From Cheiracanthium punctorium (lineage: Eukaryota; Arthropoda; Arachnida; Araneae; Cheiracanthiidae), in the NCBI GenBank assembly GCA_038373885.1, contig JAWZYV010013176.1:57913-121912 (forward strand): DNA of 64,000 nt, given 5' to 3'. Shown here in pieces: positions 21,872-35,000 of this stretch. How positions within the stretch are numbered: the stretch's first letter is position 1; every line of letters starts with the position of its first letter. The position numbers and the translations under genes are program-made. The notes below the pieces were generated by a model. That model searched no databases and was not told the origin of the DNA. It was given only the letters and a program-made list of their open reading frames with translations.

Positions 21872-22823
21872 TCCAGAATGCTAGAGATGGCCAATGAATC
21901 GATGAGTCGAATCAGTGATTCGAATCTTGGTACTGAGTGGCTCAGTCTTTACACTCACTCTCTACTGATTCGAATCACAAGCCCTCAACTGTGGGGAAAT
22001 ACATTCCAAGTGCGAAGGGAAGGAAAACTTATTTTCCCTTTGCCGTTCCCAGAGATTTTCCCTTACTCTTTCAACTCTTTCGACTCTTTACGACTCTTTT
22101 CGACTCTTTACGACTCTGAGTCGATAGATGATTTGAAACAGCAAATGAGTGGGTGTGGGTGAGTTGGTCACTGAGTTGGTGCAGCAACGAATCTTTACTG
22201 ATTCAGTGTTTCGCTCTGTTTCGGTGATTGTATACGATCGTTGAGATTCGTTAGTTTTTCGAATCTTCTATCGACTCAGAGTCGAAAAGAGTTGAAAGGA
22301 TGTTTCATTTAATTGGAGTTTTTTTTTCGAATCTTCTATCGACTCAGAGTCGAAAGGAGTTGAAAAGAGTTGACAGGATGTTTCATTTAATTGAAGTTTT
22401 TTTTTTCGAATCTTTGGTGTTTCATTTCTTGGTTGGTGGTCGGATTTAAAGTTTTATTTGTCTGTGGGTGTGGAGTGGGTCGAACATCGTTTGCTTTTGG
22501 TGGGGGGCATAGGCGTTACTTCCTAAGGGCAAGAGGGGTCAATCCCCCCCCGAAAAAAAAATTAAGAAAATTCAAGTATCAGAGCTATTTATAATAATGA
22601 TATTTTCTACAATCGGAAACATTTTGTCACCCCATCCAAATATTACATGCCAATTTACGCCAATGCTCGTGGAAGAGCGGGGAGTGTCTCAAAGTTGTTT
22701 AAACCTTTTTCCTTCGGGGGGACTCCCTCCTTCCAAAATGTCTGGCTGGTTTAATATTTGTTTAAAATTTAATGAAACATCCCTTTTCTACTTTTAACTT
22801 CAATATATGTCCCCCTGCCCCCA

Positions 22824-22864
<41 letters not shown>

Positions 22865-23153
22865 GGAACGTTAAGTTTACATGGTGGCGGGTTTTCATGT
22901 GAAGGGAAATAGAATGAAATAAAGTTAGGATTGTGCTTGTCACTTTTAATGAAGGATACAGGGGCGGTATTAAGCGCTCTCACAAAAGGACTTTGTAGTA
23001 AGCAAAATAACATTTCGCTTTATTGCTGCAGATTTCGTTTAAGATATTTTTTTTTACCTTGTTTGTCGTTTAAGGGGAATGATTTTATTTTCTTTCGTAA
23101 TTCAGAGAAATGCAAAATAGGGTCTAAAGCAGTGGCGTAGTTAGTGTTATTGA

Positions 23154-23271
23154 CAGTGGCGTAGCCAGGATTTTATTTCGGGGTGGGCTGGGTATCAAAT
23201 TTAAAGATAAAGTTCAATTGTAAGCTAAGTAAAGGGTCCCATTTTTTTTGGGGGGGGCAGCAACCCCTCAG
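23154..23271 (+). mobile_element. hAT-type MITE, GTGGCGTAGCC family, truncated
   Basis: The left part CAGTGGCGTAGCCAGGATTT is nearly identical to the element at 12309; the right terminus is lost within a G-run. It lies inside the 2.55-kb hAT element. Confidence 0.7.
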
Positions 23272-23396
23272 TAGGACTGGGCCAAAAATCGATAAATATC
23301 GGCATATCGGTTTTATTTCAACATCAAATATCCGATATTCCCATTTTCATTTCAGTGAAATCTCGAATTCGATAAAGGTCAAAAATACAGGCCGGC

Positions 23397-23563
23397 CAGG
23401 GGCGTAGCCAGAAATTTTTCATGGGAGGGGTTATGACTACTGCAACTCATATATATGTATGCATGTGTGTGATAATGTAGTGAAGAATATACATTTTGTA
23501 TGGCAAAAAATTCCTCATGGGGGGCTATGACCCCCCTATCCCCCCCCCTTGGCTACGCCTCTG
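23397..23563 (+). mobile_element. hAT-type MITE, GGGGCGTAGCC family
   Basis: CAGGGGCGTAGCC to GGCTACGCCTCTG, with an exact 8-bp duplication AGGCCGGC at 23389-23396 and 23564-23571. Nested in the larger hAT element, so it is younger. Confidence 0.9.
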
Positions 23564-23665
23564 AGGCCGGCGATAAGAAAATCCTGAGATCAATACCAGC
23601 TTGTGATGCTTTTGCTACTGCTTTCTCTTCGTTAATGACGATACCGGATCGCGGAAAAAACAGCT

Positions 23666-24187
23666 CCATGGTTTATTAGTCTAATTACCATAATTAATTA
23701 ACGTATATCTCGGAAACTATCGACCGGAGCGCGTATTTATTGATTCTCAACCCCCTCTAGACTCAACACCCCACCGGCACTTAAAATTTCGAATGCTTTG
23801 ACACCAAGCTTAACCTTTTAATCTTACAGGCCCAGGGGGTCATACGAAGCTCCCCCAATATTTTCAATTTGAGCATTTTAAACACTAGCCTCCTCCGGCG
23901 GCATCTCCAAAGTCTGGAAACCATCCCAGAGCCAATTTCTACATGTTTGCAGTCCTTTTAAGTCTCAATCATGGTTAATTAGTCTAATTATCATAATTAA
24001 TTAACGTATATCTCGGAAACTATCCACCGGAGCGCGTTTTTATTGATTCTCGACCCCCCCTAGATATATACCCCCATCGACACATAAAATTTCGAATACT
24101 TTGACACCAAACTTAACCTTTTAATCTTACAGGCCCAGGGGGTCATACGAAGCTCCCCTGTATTTTCATTTCGGGCAGTTTAAACAC
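23666..24187. repeat. Direct repeat with 302-bp period
   Basis: Two units share TATATCTCGGAAACTATC, CCGGAGCGCGT and CAGGCCCAGGGGGTCATACG and both end TTTAAACACTAG. They differ by many substitutions, so this is an older tandem duplication within the hAT element. Confidence 0.8.
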
Positions 24188-24496
24188 TAGTTTTACTCGA
24201 GCAAAGAAGAGAGAGAGATGCTAGCTGCCCGAGAACTCAGCGGAGAAGAAACCCGATGAATGGGTGAAGGGTGTTTAAATGAGAGGGTGAGAAGGGTGTT
24301 TAAATGGCGCAGAGAGAGGGAAAATTTCTTTAGTTGTTTTATTGATTCAAGATTCGAATCACTGATTCGAATCATCGAAGTAGTGAGTGAGTTGAGATTC
24401 GAATCAGCAAAATGAGTCGAACCGCCCATCTCTACAGAATGCGTGCGCAACTTCCTGTTTCGCTATCCAAATCAAGCAGTAATCAAGTTGTATTCA

Positions 24497-26138
24497 GCCT
24501 CACCATGGCACAGTGGTTATATCACTGAAAATGGTAGACGGCCGAACCCAGACAGCACATCAAACGTGCAGCAAGCTTGATTTATCAAGTCAATAAGCTT
24601 GAATTAAGCTTGAAAATTCCAGTCGTGTAAGCTTGATGCAAACTTCAATCAAGTGTTCTAGTTTACACTTGCCCAGCTTGCATTAAGCTTGACATTTCAA
24701 GCTTAATTTCAAGCTTAAAAATTTTTCCAAAAAAAAAAAAAAAAATCTAAATACACGGGGCGCCCGCGCCCCACATATTTTATTTTTCCGCGCATTTTCC
24801 CCCTCTATGCTGTAATTTTAAGTTATTTTAATCTGTTTCCATCGAATGTCCGTGGCTAGAATAGAACCCGGGACCTTTCGATTAGTAGCCGAGCGCCTTA
24901 TCCATTCAGCCACCAGAGCCTTTGCAGCTATGACTAAAGTTTGAAGTGAATTATTAAGCAGTTTTCTGGCCAGATGGATAAGTGGGCGATATGTTATTAT
25001 TATTTTTTTTCCCCATGGGATGCATCAAAATTAAAATAATTTTATGTGTGATTTAGAGACTCTACTAATAGGGAGATAAACATAATATAAACTTAAGAGC
25101 AGCACACGTTTTAAAACTTTCGCAACACTCATGAGCAATACTGCCGCTGGCCAAAATCGAGACAAACGACTGATTTTGAAATCAATTTCGTAGTATAATT
25201 GTATTTTATTTTGAATAATTTCCATATTTGGAAATATAGAATGGGTTTACTTACTTAACACAAATTTTGTGTTAAGTAATCTCAAATCAAAGAAACAGAT
25301 AGTTAAACGTTACTTCGAAATGCTATATCACAGTTGCTAACATAACATGTATGGAATACAAACACTTTAGTCATTTTTGTAAATATTTCTTAGAATAACA
25401 AATAATTGAAAAATTTTGCTATTTTTTAACGCTAAAAATTCTCTTTACAAATGTGGTTAGTTATTTTCCTACATATATTGGTATGCTATATCGATATAGA
25501 GCATTTCGAAGAATTAAAAATAAGTTTAAATTAATTTATACAAATGTAAATTTGAATTATTTTCATTGTTCATACTTTATAATTAAAAAAAATTATTTAA
25601 CTTCTGAATTTTTTTTTTATCCTTTGTAATTTTATTTTAAAATTACAAAAGTGTAAGATTTTTGGGCCCTAAAATCTGTAGGCCCTAGGCAGTTGCCCCG
25701 TTTGCCCTGCCGGTAATATGGCACTGGTAATAAAAAACCCATCCCCGTTAAAACACATCTTTTACGAACTTTCAACAAATTGGCTAGACAATTAATGTCC
25801 ATTCTCTTTCACAGATGGCGCCATCACCGCACTTTGCAAGTCAAAATCCAGCTTAAGCCAACCTTGCATTGCCAAGCCAAATCTCAAGCTTGATTTAAGC
25901 TTATGTGCTGTCTGGGAAGTGTGAAGGTCCCGGGTTCGGGTCCCATCGCGTGGCTGTCGATCTAACCGTACGGAGTTTTTCGTGGTTTTCTCCGAAACTA
26001 GCGTAAATACGGGTTAGGACCCCTTAGAAAGACCCCCACGGAGGGCACCCCCCTTGTGTTGTCCTTCTGACGTGGATTTATAAGCGGGTTTCGGCCCAAG
26101 CACACAAATCCGAAATACATGTTACACAAACAAACAAA
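24497..26138 (+). mobile_element. tRNA-derived SINE split by a DNA transposon
   Basis: The SINE head is at 24497-24546 (A-box-like TGGCACAGTGGTTATATCAC) and resumes at 25919 with the B-box GGGTTCGGGTCCC. It ends in CAAACAAACAAACAA. A 13-bp duplication CAAGTTGTATTCA flanks the whole unit (24484-24496 and 26139-26151), as expected of LINE-mediated insertion. Without the insert it is about 270 bp. The body holds TAGCGTAAATACGGGTTAGG; I could not assign it to a named SINE core. Confidence 0.85.
24547..25916 (+). mobile_element. AAGCTT-rich inverted-repeat transposon, complete copy
   Basis: The ends are CCCAGACAGCACA (24547) and TGTGCTGTCTGGG (25916). The 1370-bp element sits inside the SINE with a probable 2-bp duplication AA. 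Its left 170 bp and right 75 bp are dominated by AAGCTTGA-type words in both orientations; the middle holds an inverted tRNA-like piece (24848-24920) and the palindrome seen in the left copy. No transposase. The superfamily is uncertain; a 2-bp AA duplication fits none of the common ones well. Confidence 0.8.
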
Positions 26139-26151
26139 CAAGTTGTATTCA

Positions 26152-26412
26152 AGCCTGACAGTTCAAATGACTTAAATTCGGCGGGAAAATATTTGCTGAC
26201 TCATTTCTTTGTAATCTGCAAGCTTAAAATGAATTGAACTGTCAAGCTTGCATTAATACGTCAAATTCAAAGAAATGCCAAGCTTAATTTAAGCTTATGT
26301 GCTGCCTGGGATGAATTTTACTTATTATTTTCATAAAGAAATGCATTTAACTAATATAATATACATATTCAAATGTAGCATCTTCAAAAGTGAGCGTCCC
26401 TAATACATACTA
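26152..26412. other. Further AAGCTT-type fragment
   Basis: Positions about 26210-26311 carry CTGTCAAGCTTGCATTAA and end AAGCTTATGTGCTGCCTGGG, the right terminus of the same family. The left terminus is not recognisable. Confidence 0.5.
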
Positions 26413-27916
26413 TCTTCTATATAAATAAAATTAGACTTTTGTCTGTACATTTCTTGGAATTCAAAAATTTTGCGATTTCTATCCGTTTCAAGCAACCGGG
26501 ATTCCGATGCGACCCTCAAAAAAAAGTTTGTCTGTCTGTCATTCTGTCCGTGACGCTTTTTTTGTTTAAGCATCACGTAAAAACGACTGGAGCGAATGAT
26601 ATGAAATTGGTAGTCATGATAGGTGGTCACTCAACTTAAAACATAGGCGTCGAATTAAAAAAAAATCTTGATTAGATTTTCCGATTTTGCGAAAATCGTT
26701 TTAAACTGCGTAAATTTGTGTTCAAGCATCACGCAAAAACGACTAAAGCGAATGATATGAAATTGGGTGTCATGATAGGTGGTCACTCAACTTAAAACAT
26801 AGGCATCCAATTTTTAAAAAACCCTCATTGGATTTTGAGATTTTGCGAAAATCCTTTCAAACTGCGTAAATTTGTGTTCAAGCATCACGTAAAAACGGCT
26901 GAAGCGAATGATATGAAATTGAGTGACATGATAGGTGGTCACTCAACTTAAAACATAGGCGTCGAATTTTTAAAAATTCTTCATCAGATTTTGAAATTTT
27001 GCGAAAATCATTTCAAATTGCGTAAATTTGTGTTCGCACATCACGCAATAACTGCAAAGGTGAAAAAATGATATTTGGTGAAATGATAGGTGGTCACTCA
27101 CCTTAAACTATAAGCATCTAATTAAAAAAAATCGATCAGATTTCGTGATTTTGTGAAAATCGTTTAAAACTGAGTGAATCTTTGTTCCCATATTACGTAA
27201 TAACGACTAAAGCGGTTATTTATAATGAAATTTTAAGAATTAATGAATTAATGAAAGCGTTTATAATGAAATTTGGTCACACGATAGATGGTTGCTCAAC
27301 ATAAACTATAGGAGTCCAATTTTTTTAAACATTTTTATTAGATTTTGAGATTTTGTGAAAATTCTCTCAAAATACGTTTATATTTCTTCAAACATCACGT
27401 AATAACGACTAATACGAATGATACGAAATTTAGTGATATGATAGGTAGTTGCTAATCTTAATTTATAGGCGTTGAATTTTTAAAATATTTTGATTTCATT
27501 TTGAGATTTTCCGAAAATCGTTTTAAAATGCTGAAAATTTGTTCCAGCATCACGAAATAAAGACTGCAGGGAATGAAATGAATTTGGGTGACATGATAGG
27601 TTGCCACTCAACTTAAATTCTAGGCTTCCAATTTTTCAAAAATGTTGATTAAATTTTGAGATTTTGCGAAAATTATTTCAATATGCGTAAATATTCGTTC
27701 GCGCATCACATAATTACGACTAAAGCGAATGAAATGATATTACTTAGTTACTCTCTAACCTGTAATATTTTAACAATACATAAAAATTATAACTTCGCTT
27801 TCTTTACTTTGGCAACATACTACATCCATTTTGTGTACTCCTACAATGCTTACGAAAGTTCTTGCTTTTTGGAAATTTGCATTCTCTAACCCGTCGAGGA
27901 CGGGTACTTCAGCTAG
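26413..27916 (+). mobile_element. Helitron family C, full length
   Basis: It starts TCTTCTATATAAATAAAATT after an A and ends with CTAG (27913-27916) before T. A clean 7-bp hairpin ACCCGTC-GAG-GACGGGT lies at 27889-27905. The 1.5-kb body is made mostly of eight degenerate units of about 150-165 bp, each with CATCACGTAAAAACGACT, ATGATAGGTGGTCACTCA and a TTTTGCGAAAAT block. No protein. An inverted 5' fragment lies at 60053-60274. Confidence 0.9.
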
Positions 27917-29711
27917 TAGAAGATAAAACTGATGCATTTTCAAATGGACAGCTGTTACCAAGAACATAATCCAACTCAAAATCAGTTCATTATTTTGAGT
28001 GTGTATAATGAGCCATTTTCGTTTTCTAATGTTTTAACTAACATAAGCCATGTTTTCTTTTTGCTATCAGTTGTAAATGGTTTTACTTCCAAACATTGGT
28101 TACACAGTTTTTTTAAAAAGCCACATTTCATCTGCTTGTTCGTAAGTTCCGGCAAACTGGGGGGAAGGTGGGGGTAGGAAAAGAACTGTGTTCAAAGTCA
28201 GTCTCTGTGTAGATTCGCTGTGCTAACCTTTTGTATCCTGTTTCTTGCGAACTTTTGAGTTTCTGGTAAGGTTTTTACATTGCATTACATCTTAAATCTG
28301 AAACATACTTCTTATAAAATAACTGCATTAGTAAAAACTCATTTAAAATAGTTATCGTTGGCTTGTAGTATAAAAATGAAAACCCAAGTTTCGTGTAAAT
28401 GAAATTGTAAAGAATTCCATATTTCTGTCGTTCGTAGAGAGTTGAGGGCGAATCATGCTCTCCTACAATAAATTGAGTGTAGCATAATCAATCGTGTGGC
28501 GCGCTAAGTCTCACAAATCTTCTAGAGATCCCTCCTCTAATTATTTATGGAATCTTAATTTTTTCATGAATTACTTTGCATTACTTTCAAAAGGACTCAT
28601 AAAACATGCGTTGTGTACAAGTTGAAATAATTGCTAATTTTAAGCTTTCTAAAATGCTCTGCTCGTTGAAATATATAAATAAAATAAAAAAAAAACTTTT
28701 TTTTTTACAAATGAAGTGCTGGGTTATTTGTTAAATATGCTTTTGTTAGAAATAATGATACTTTCATCAAGTTAAGGGTCATTCCACGTCAAATCAAACA
28801 CAAAACTGGAGAAAGTTCACCACACCAACTTAGATTTTCCTCAAATTTTATATAGATGATTTATAGGCTAAGACATCAACAAATCTCAATTTTGAAGGTT
28901 CTACGATAATTAACTACCGAGAAATTAATTATGCAAATTTTTAAGTTTTCTGCAAGACGCGGCAACTTTTTTCTCAATTCTTAAATAACTCCTTACCTGT
29001 AAAAGTTACTGAAGTGCAAATTTGTTTCTAGGAGTAACTTTTTACGCTGATTCCAAAAATGTTATCGAAATTTGCGTATCTTCTATAGTTTATGCATGAG
29101 CACTGCATTTGCTAAAAAACATCATGAATTTGTTTCGGCATGTCTGATCACAGACACATGTTTTAAATTTTTATATGTTGTTAAGATGGAATAATCCTAC
29201 ATCCCAAAATAATTTCATCTTGGCTTTCTGCTCAGGAGCAGAGAAAAAAAATTGTATGTGTGTACCTATATATGAGGATTTTCATATGCAACATTTATAC
29301 TGAAGATGAGAAAATTCAGAAGCGTTAGTCAATTTTATTATGTCTTTTAAATTGATATAAGAAATTTAACTGCTACTCCAGGCATTTGAAAAACTAGAAA
29401 ATACATAAAAGTGTTTGTATCGGAAAACGTAAAACAAACAAACAACAAAAAAATGCATGTCACACACAGTGTTAAATAAAAAAAATTAAGTTTTGAATTA
29501 CTTTTAATTTAACCCTGTTGTTTTTGGAAATCATCCATCAGCCAATAAATCTTTGTAATTCTGTATGACATTCAAGTCAATAGAAGGAACAAAGTTTATT
29601 GAAAGAATTGAATTCCTGTAAGTTACAGTACTTATTTACCTTTAACAGAATGCGAACAAAATTGTGCTTTGGCTAGTTTTGTGGATACAGCAATTTGAAA
29701 TAGGTTTTACT
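27917..29711. other. Unassigned AT-rich sequence
   Basis: I found no gene or terminal-repeat element. GGGTCATTCCACGTCAAATC at about 28778 has the look of a repeat end. No open frame shows domain similarity. Confidence 0.5.
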
Positions 29712-29765
29712 GTATACTGTATTAAATTTTTATTGTTACAACAATAAAAATTTAATACAGTATAC
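29712..29765. repeat. Perfect 26-bp inverted repeat with a 2-nt spacer
   Basis: 29712-29737 and 29740-29765 are exact reverse complements. CTGCTCTTGGTTGC follows on the right in two partial copies. Such a palindrome would extrude as a cruciform or fold as RNA; no function is indicated. Confidence 0.9.
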
Positions 29766-32076
29766 TACTGCTCTTGGTTGCTTGGATGCTGCTCTTGGTT
29801 GCATGCAACACCGGATTTTGGATTTTTCCCAGAACACAAAACTGCTGCTCTTCCTTTAAATCTGTTTCTCAGGGCAACGATTTTGAGGGGAAGTAAAAAC
29901 TTAAAAACTTTTAGGGTGTTCATGTTTGCATTCAAAATGGTGGCGAACATTTTTAACATTTGCTGTAAGGAATGATAATGTAAAAAATTTGAATTAACTT
30001 GTTTTCCAAAAATAAAATCATCACAGGATTAAGTAACATAGTACGTCTCCATTTTTGCTTTACCTGACATATAAAGTTCTAACAGTCCAACAGTGTTGGA
30101 AAGGGTCCCCACACGTAAACACTCAAACAAGGTTCAAACAATTATATACTTTTGTGTAAGACTAGTTGACACATCCTTCAGATTAAAGGGTAAAAAGAAA
30201 AACCAACGGGTACTCTTTTAAAGTGATCACTTTGTACAATATTTATATTTTGCTTTATTTAGATATTTAAAATGAAAAATAAATGCATTTTTCAGTAAAT
30301 TTTCATTTCAAAGTTTATAGTTAAATTTATTTCACTGATCTTCTTTAATTGGGTAGCATTTAATGGACTACAAAAGGTACAATTAAATAGTAACTATACC
30401 TTATAAATTATTCTTGCACAAAAAATTACTTTAACCGATATCCCGTACTTCATTCGCTCAAAATATCATTTGAGTATTTTTCATGGAATTTCAATGAAAA
30501 AGTTATTATCATAATGAATGTTAAATATTTTTTAAATACTGTGTTTTGTGAAGCACATACACTAGAGAAAATATACAAACTGAAAAACAGTCTCTTTCCC
30601 CGCCCCCTCGATTACTAATACTTATATTTGGTCAGCCCCCCGCACTAGATTCTAAGCCCTAACTAACATTTCATCCTGGTTACGGCCCTCCCCCCCCCAA
30701 TCGCACAGATTAACAACTGGCTAAACTTAGCTGGGGAGGGGGCAGCTTCCACCACCCTGCCTACTCCCATGTAATCCCATATAGGGGGGCTACGAAGTTC
30801 AATGGAAAGCAGAGGAAGCATGGCGAAATATCACATCCTAATTTTTTTATGCTTAAGTGTAGATGTAGGAGGGACACGTGCCCCCCATATTGGTCTCAAA
30901 ATTTTATTATTTAAAACATTTGTAAGAAAAAATTCCCTTTAATACTCTTTATTTCCATTTGCGCTTCCAAAACTTCCAGTCATGCTACGACTGTTTCTCT
31001 CTCACTACTCATGGACCCAGATAGATTCGGGGTGTGTGGCAGATCTATTTTTCTGCCTGTCCTTTGCAAAAAGTTGATAATTCTACACTGCTGTTTCTAT
31101 TTTTAAAAAATAATAAAATTGAAATTTTAAAGTATTTAATTCTATTAAAAATTTCATTGTGAAGGTGACACGGTGGCAGCTGGGACTTGAGTATGTCACG
31201 GAGAGTGCACGTCGGACAACAAGGACGTTTGTCCACGGCTCCGAAATTTTCTGGCGGCATTTTAGCGAGAAAATTATTGATAGGTTACATACTTTATTCT
31301 TTTATTCCTCAAAATTTACAGTTCGTATTGTCCGATGGTGGCATTTTGGTTAGAGTGAAATACTTAGTAAATTTTTTTCCAGTCAAGGGTACATCCTTCG
31401 GTCAATTTTTTTATCTTGAATCCTGATTTAACCTGCAGGTGAGCTATGTTAGACATAAAAGGGTAAGTTACACTTTACTGATAACGTCTATGCAACAATG
31501 GGTGCGAATAGGTTTAATTTGATTTAAGTGTGTGTGTTTTAGTGTGAAAAAAAAAATCGTCTCCAAAAAAGGGAAAACCTACGTAGAGAAGAAATATCGA
31601 GTCATTTTATAAGAATTTAAGTTTGGGGAGTTTTATTGCTCTTAAATTCAATTATCACATGATGTACATAATGGGAGAGAGCGAATAGCCAAGAGGTTTT
31701 ACGTGCCTTCTTTTCTAATTATCTTCTATTGGGCTCGATTCTCATTAAGCCTTGGATGTTTGCGCATGTCCATTTACAAAAGAATAAAAAAACTCTTCTT
31801 TTAAATATAAATAAACTTGTACTTTGGAACAACTGAAATAAGTCCTAAAAGAGCCATAGATCTGATCTCGGATAAACTCTTTTCCGGTGGTGTACGCGGG
31901 GGGGGGGCATTTTTGTAATTTAAGGGTCGGAACCACCCATCTTTCCCCCGAAATTTAAAAAAAAAGAACCTATCTTAGCAGTAAGAGTTGGACCCATAAA
32001 ATTTCAAAGGCCAAGGGCTTACGAAAATAAAGCCCAATGTCCTTTAATTTCTAATTTTTACTTATATAATTAAATA
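29766..32076. other. Unassigned sequence
   Basis: Nothing here can be assigned. There are C-rich and G-rich runs near 30595-30800 and 31898-31910, resembling the centres of the MITEs, and scattered AT-rich sequence. A 71-codon minus frame at 31045-31260 has no recognised domain. Confidence 0.45.
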
Positions 32077-35000
32077 CTAGATGAAGTACCCGTTCTTCGC
32101 ACGCAATGGATATTGTTAAACCAACTAATACAAATGGAAAATAGATAAATTATACTAAACATATTCTGGTTATAGATTTAATTGCCTACAAAAAACTGTT
32201 TTACAATATTCGTTAGGCATATTCTAACTATACTTGATTTTTTAAAATAATATTTGGAATGTGCACTATGATCCGCGAGTGTGCCGTATTTGTTTTTCTT
32301 GTTCCATAAAATACTTCTTCAAAACTGAGTCTACATTGAAATCGTCTGCTAAAGAACTTTTTTGATATCCTCGCCAGGAACATTCTTACTATACTCCATT
32401 TTTATTTACACGAATATAGACACCAATACTCCAATTAAATAAACAGTAGGGTTTGCAATTTTTCAACAAATATGGACGATATCGCCAATCTGGATCCAGT
32501 TTGGGGGACTTATTTTTTATGCTAAACTTGGCAATAAATCACCAAAAATGAAAAACCTTCGCTAGTTTTCACATTTAATCTGGAAACCCTTTAAAAGTGA
32601 TTCGCCCTTTCACCAGGTAGGTAGACAAAAATCTTTTTCTGAAATTAACAGCACTCAAGAGCTAAAAAAATACGTAAAAAACACCTTTTTTGTAAAGTAC
32701 CCCCTATAGAGATCGATTTTTAAAAATCCTTGAAAAAGATTTTTATGAATTTGTGTTCGATACTTTTTAATGCAAGATTTTTAAGACTATCTTCCCTTCG
32801 ATATAAGATGAGATGAATATAATGTTTTGGCCTCTCACACCAGTTTGTGCACGAATTCTAAAAAATCCTGAAAATGATTTTAGGTATTTCTGTTAGTTAC
32901 ATTTTAAAGCAAGAATTTTAGGGCTATCTCTTTTTTCCTCTGCGATATGAAGGAAAACGTGAAACAAACGTTTTAGACTCTTACACCCGTTTGGGTGCGA
33001 ATTCTGAAAAACCCTGAAAATAGTTTTTAGGTATTTCTATTAGTTACATTTTAAAGCAAGAATCTTATGACTGTCTATTTTTTTTTCCTCTGAGATAGGA
33101 AAGAACCGGGAAAAGAACGTTTTAGGACCCAACCGCTGTTTGGGTGTGAATTCGAAAAGACCCTGAATGGGAATAATAGGTATTGCTGTTAGTTAGATTT
33201 TAAAGCAGGAATATTACAGCTATCTCTTTTTTCCTCTGAGATACGAAGCGAAATGTGAAAAGAACGTTAAAGAACATTTTATGCCTCTTACCCCCGTTGG
33301 GGTGCGAATTCTAAAAAACCCTGAAAATGATTTTGAGTATTCCTGCTAATTACATTTTAAGCAGGAATTTTACGCCTATTTCTTTTTCCCTCTGAGATAT
33401 GAAGGGAAATGTGAAAAGAACGTTTTGGGCCCCTTACCTACTTTTGGGTGCAAATTCTAAAAAACATTGAAAGCGAATTTTAGGTATTGCTGTTAGTTAC
33501 ATTTTAAAACAAGAATTTTACGGCTATCTTTTTTCTTTTAATATATGAAGAGAAATGTGAAAAGAACGTTGCAGAACGTTTTGGACCCCTTAGCCCCGTT
33601 TGGGTGAGTATTATAAAAAACCCTGAATTTTTTTTTCTCCATATTTCTGTTAGTTACATTTTAAAGCAAAAATTTTATGACTGTCTATTTTTTTCCCCTG
33701 AGCTATGAAAGAAACGTGAAAAGAACGTTTAGGCCCCTTACCCCTGTTTGTGTCCGAATTCTTAAAAAAAAAACCGAAAATGATTTTTAGGTATTGATGT
33801 TAGTTACATTTTAAACCAAGAATTTCACGGCTATCTTTTTCCCTCTGAAATATGAAGATAAATGTGAAAAGACCGTTAAAGAACATTTTGTCCCCATACG
33901 TCCGCTTGGGTGCGAACTCTAAAAAATCCTGAAAATTACTTTTAGGTATTTGTATTAGTTACATTTTAAAGCAAGAATTTTAGGTCTATCTCTTTTTTCC
34001 TCTGCGATATGAAGGAAAACGTGAAACAAACGTTTTAGACTCTTACACCCGTTTGGGTGCGAATTCTGAAAAACCCTGAAAATAGTTTTTAGGTATTTCT
34101 ATTAGTTACATTTTAAAGCAAGAATCTTATGACTGTCTATTTTTTTTTCCTCTGAGATAGGAAAGAACCGGGAAAAGAACGTTTTAGGACCCAACCGCTG
34201 TTTGGGTGTGAATTCGAAAAGACCCTGAATGGGAATAATAGGTATTGCTGTTAGTTAGATTTTAAAGCAGGAATATTACAGCTATCTCTTTTTTCCTCTG
34301 AGATACGAAGCGAAATGTGAAAAGAACGTTAAAGAACATTTTATGCCTCTTACCCCCGTTGGGGTGCGAATTCTAAAAAACCCTGAAAATGATTTTGAGT
34401 ATTCCTGCTAATTACATTTTAAGCAGGAATTTTACGCCTATTTCTTTTTCCCTCTGAGATATGAAGGGAAATGTGAAAAGAACGTTTTGGGCCCCTTACC
34501 TACTTTTGGGTGCAAATTCTAAAAAACATTGAAAGCGAATTTTAGGTATTGCTGTTAGTTACATTTTAAAACAAGAATTTTACGGCTATCTTTTTTCTTT
34601 TAATATATGAAGAGAAATGTGAAAAGAACGTTGCAGAACGTTTTGGACCCCTTAGCCCCGTTTGGGTGAGTATTATAAAAAACCCTGAATTTTTTTTTTC
34701 TCCATATTTCTGTTAGTTACATTTTAAAGCAAAAATTTTATGACTGTCTATTTTTTTCCCCTGAGCTATGAAAGAAACGTGAAAAGAACGTTTAGGCCCC
34801 TTACCCCTGTTTGTGTCCGAATTCTTAAAAAAAAACCCGAAAATGATTTTTAGGTATTGATGTTAGTTACATTTTAAACCAAGAATTTCACGGCTATCTT
34901 TTTCCCTCTGAAATATGAAGATAAATGTGAAAAGACCGTTAAAGAACATTTTGTCCCCATACGTCCGCTTGGGTGCGAACTCTAAAAAATCCTGAAAATT

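Larger units (their letters stand above)
21882..24434. mobile_element. hAT-type element of 2.55 kb with exact 8-bp target duplication
   Basis: The ends are TAGAGATGGCC and, read inward from the right, TAGAGATGGGCGG. CAGAATGC is repeated exactly at 21874-21881 and 24435-24442. Both subterminal regions are built from GATTCGAATC and GAGTCGA words. Inside are two MITEs (23154 and 23397), a 302-bp direct repeat and a poly(A) run of over 30 (about 22829-22861). No hAT transposase is recognised, so the element moved with outside help or has lost its gene. Confidence 0.85.

Noticed and set aside
1..25541. A 25-kb giant transposon bounded by the 1-kb inverted repeats at 1-1021 and 24547-25541
   Set aside because: The right copy is a complete 1.37-kb element with its own two termini inside a SINE, so the inverted pair is two independent insertions.
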